Below, piece by piece: positions 6,239-6,995 of a DNA stretch of 6,995 nt. The stretch's first letter is position 1. The number at the start of each line of letters is the position of its first letter. This DNA comes from Bacteroidota bacterium (GTDB taxonomy: Bacteria; Bacteroidota; Bacteroidia; Chitinophagales; Chitinophagaceae): the NCBI GenBank assembly GCA_023423015.1, contig JAFAGE010000110.1:1-6995 (forward strand). The letters run 5' to 3'. A model generated the notes under the pieces. That model had not been told where the DNA came from, ran no database searches, and was given only the letters and a program-made list of their open reading frames with translations. The position numbers and the translations under genes are program-made.

Positions 6239-6244
6239 GTTTTG
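6237..6244 (+). promoter_or_regulatory. Bacteroidetes-type -7 element for ybeY
   Basis: TAGTTTTG matches TAnnTTTG exactly and lies 27 nt before the ybeY ATG at 6272, giving an expected leader of about 20 nt. A TTTC at 6217-6220 is a weak -33 candidate with a slightly short spacer. The element shares its first two bases with the opposite -7 element of feoA. Confidence 0.45.
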
Positions 6245-6271
6245 TATTTAATCATAGCCTGAGTTTTATCG

Positions 6272-6718
6272 ATGATTAAAGTTGCACCAAAGATTCGTTT
6301 CCATCATGCTCATCCCGAATTCAATCTTCGCTCCCGCACTCAGATCCGCAACTTCATAGCCCGGCAACTAAAGGCAAAAGGCTTTCGCGTTCTATCGGTC
6401 GACTACATCTTCTGCACAGACGACTATCTTCTTGAAATTAATAAGCGGCATCTTAATCATTCTACATACACCGATATTATAACTTTCGACAATTCCGGAG
6501 AATCGAAAAGTATTGACAGCGAAATCTACATTAGTATAGACCGGGTAAGAGAAAATGCCGAGCATTATAAAACCACTTTCAAGAATGAGCTTCTCAGGGT
6601 GATGTTTCATGGAATATTACACCTCATGGGTTATAAAGACAAAACAAAGGCAGACGAGGCGCAGATGAGAAAAATGGAAGACCTGTGGCTCGCTAAGTGG
6701 GGGAAAGAGGGGAAATGA
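6272..6718 (+). CDS. ybeY: rRNA maturation endoribonuclease YbeY
   Basis: The 148-residue product is the metal-dependent endoribonuclease YbeY, which acts in 16S rRNA 3'-end maturation and ribosome quality control in the cytoplasm. Seen: NKRHLNHSTYTDIITFD (57-73), the conserved N-x-N/R...TD-x-x-(S/T)F motif near the active site, SEIYISIDRVRENA (83-96), and the zinc-site helix RVMFHGILHLMGYKDK (109-124). The two helix histidines are H113 and H117; the third ligand, His in E. coli, is Asp123 here, which I recall as usual in Bacteroidetes. The C-terminus KADEAQMRKMEDLWL (126-140) is the usual closing helix. Length is normal. The ATG at 6272 fits the family N-terminus; it has no Shine-Dalgarno sequence. 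It is divergent from feoA over a 57-bp gap. In this phylum ybeY is often followed by mnmG, which may lie just beyond the right edge. Confidence 0.95.
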   Translation: MIKVAPKIRFHHAHPEFNLRSRTQIRNFIARQLKAKGFRVLSVDYIFCTDDYLLEINKRHLNHSTYTDIITFDNSGESKSIDSEIYISIDRVRENAEHYKTTFKNELLRVMFHGILHLMGYKDKTKADEAQMRKMEDLWLAKWGKEGK

Positions 6719-6769
6719 GGAATCTGGCAAACGGCGGATGCAGGAGATGTTGATGTGGTGGCTTCGCGG

Positions 6770-6785
6770 TGTTCCACGTGGAACA
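6770..6785. other. parS: parS-like ParB-binding site 1
   Basis: TGTTCCACGTGGAACA is a perfect 16-bp palindrome and differs at one position from the widely conserved chromosomal parS sequence TGTTCCACGTGAAACA. ParB loads at such sites and, with ParA and SMC, organises and segregates the replication-origin region. It lies 51 bp after the ybeY stop codon. A chance 16-bp match this close is very unlikely, and a second one lies 114 bp away. Confidence 0.82.
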
Positions 6786-6883
6786 TAAGCCTTATTCTCC
6801 CAAATCCTACGCTTTGGTTTTTAAAGAGCAACCGATTTTTCATCTCACCTGTAATTTGGGGCCTACCCAGCCATTTAGCTTGG

Positions 6884-6899
6884 CGTTCCACGTGAAACA
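6884..6899. other. parS: parS-like ParB-binding site 2
   Basis: CGTTCCACGTGAAACA matches the parS sequence TGTTCCACGTGAAACA at all positions but the first. Its core GTTCCACGTGAAAC includes the asymmetric C/A pair seen in known sites. The centre-to-centre distance to site 1 is 114 bp. Two sites close together are common in ParB loading regions. Confidence 0.82.
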
Positions 6900-6939
6900 T
6901 CCAATTGTTCTTTGATACTCGAACGTTTCGGGTTGCTCT

Positions 6940-6995
6940 CTCTTTCACCGCTCACCTTTCACTTTTCACTTCTCTTTCACTGCTCACCTTTCACT
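6940..6995. repeat. TTTCAC-rich tandem repeat, 32-bp period, cut by the window edge
   Basis: A 24-nt segment (6940-6963) recurs at 6972-6995 with one mismatch (C at 6949 versus T at 6981), giving a period of 32 bp. Inside the unit the heptamer TTTCAC(T/C) is itself repeated, and the 8-nt joint TTTCACTT continues the pattern. The strand is purine-poor (almost only C and T with periodic CAC). The array probably goes on beyond the edge. Function unknown; short TTTCAC repeats in spacers are, as I recall, common in this phylum. Confidence 0.75.

Larger units (their letters stand above)
6719..6995. other. Non-coding region after ybeY with parS-like sites and repeats
   Basis: These 277 bases hold no credible gene. 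They contain two parS-like palindromes (6770-6785, 6884-6899) and a tandem repeat that reaches the window edge. Between and before them I see no clear terminator for ybeY, no promoter matching TAnnTTTG in good context, and no DnaA box of the TTATCCACA type. The region probably separates ybeY from the next gene beyond the edge. Confidence 0.7.

Noticed and set aside
6631..6948. Minus-strand open frame of 105 codons after ybeY, containing MFHVER and MFHVEH
   Set aside because: Both MFHVE segments are simply the translation of the two parS palindromes, which read in the same frame because they are 114 bp (a multiple of 3) apart. The frame also runs antisense into ybeY, has no family features and no promoter.
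6719..6995. Replication origin (oriC) next to the parS sites
   Set aside because: I looked for DnaA boxes of the TTATCCACA type and an AT-rich unwinding element and saw none. parS sites can lie many kilobases from oriC.

Overview
The window looks like a chromosomal segment of a Bacteroidetes (Bacteroidota) bacterium, possibly of the Cytophagales/Chitinophagales type, though no genus can be named. The reasons are: start codons with A-rich leaders and almost no Shine-Dalgarno sequences, promoter-like TAnnTTTG elements, a DUF4142 lipoprotein and a DUF3606 protein, and a YbeY whose third metal ligand is Asp. GC content looks moderate. I saw no tRNA, rRNA, CRISPR array, transposase or phage gene.

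Left part (1-2584, minus strand): a nitroreductase gene (YdjA-like) overlaps by 13 nt the start of a very large FAD/[4Fe-4S] oxidoreductase gene (D-lactate or D-2-hydroxyglutarate dehydrogenase type). The latter runs off the left edge after 667 codons. The pair is probably a translationally coupled redox operon.

Middle plus-strand block (2713-3872): a DUF4142 lipoprotein gene, a strong palindromic hairpin, then two very small genes of 91 and 68 codons. Their products are charged, have no hydrophobic segment and resemble hydrophilins. Both small genes have the same AAAACT-N6-ATG leader. This block looks like an envelope or stress accessory cassette, but its function is not shown by the sequence.

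Middle minus-strand block (6214-3866): feoA, nadD, chrA (chromate transporter) and a DUF3606 gene follow each other at 26, 40 and 30 nt spacing and are probably one transcript. A hairpin plus T-run that could end it lies inside the opposing 68-codon gene, and the two convergent genes overlap at their stop codons.

Right part (6231-6995): feoA and ybeY diverge from two TAnnTTTG elements that overlap by two bases. Downstream of ybeY is a non-coding stretch with two 16-bp sites that match the ParB-binding parS centromere consensus at 15 of 16 positions, 114 bp apart, followed by a 32-bp-period TTTCAC-rich tandem repeat that reaches the window edge. The parS pair is the most notable signal: it suggests that this locus lies in the chromosome-partitioning region, often near the replication origin. 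I do not see convincing evidence for an undescribed multi-gene system.
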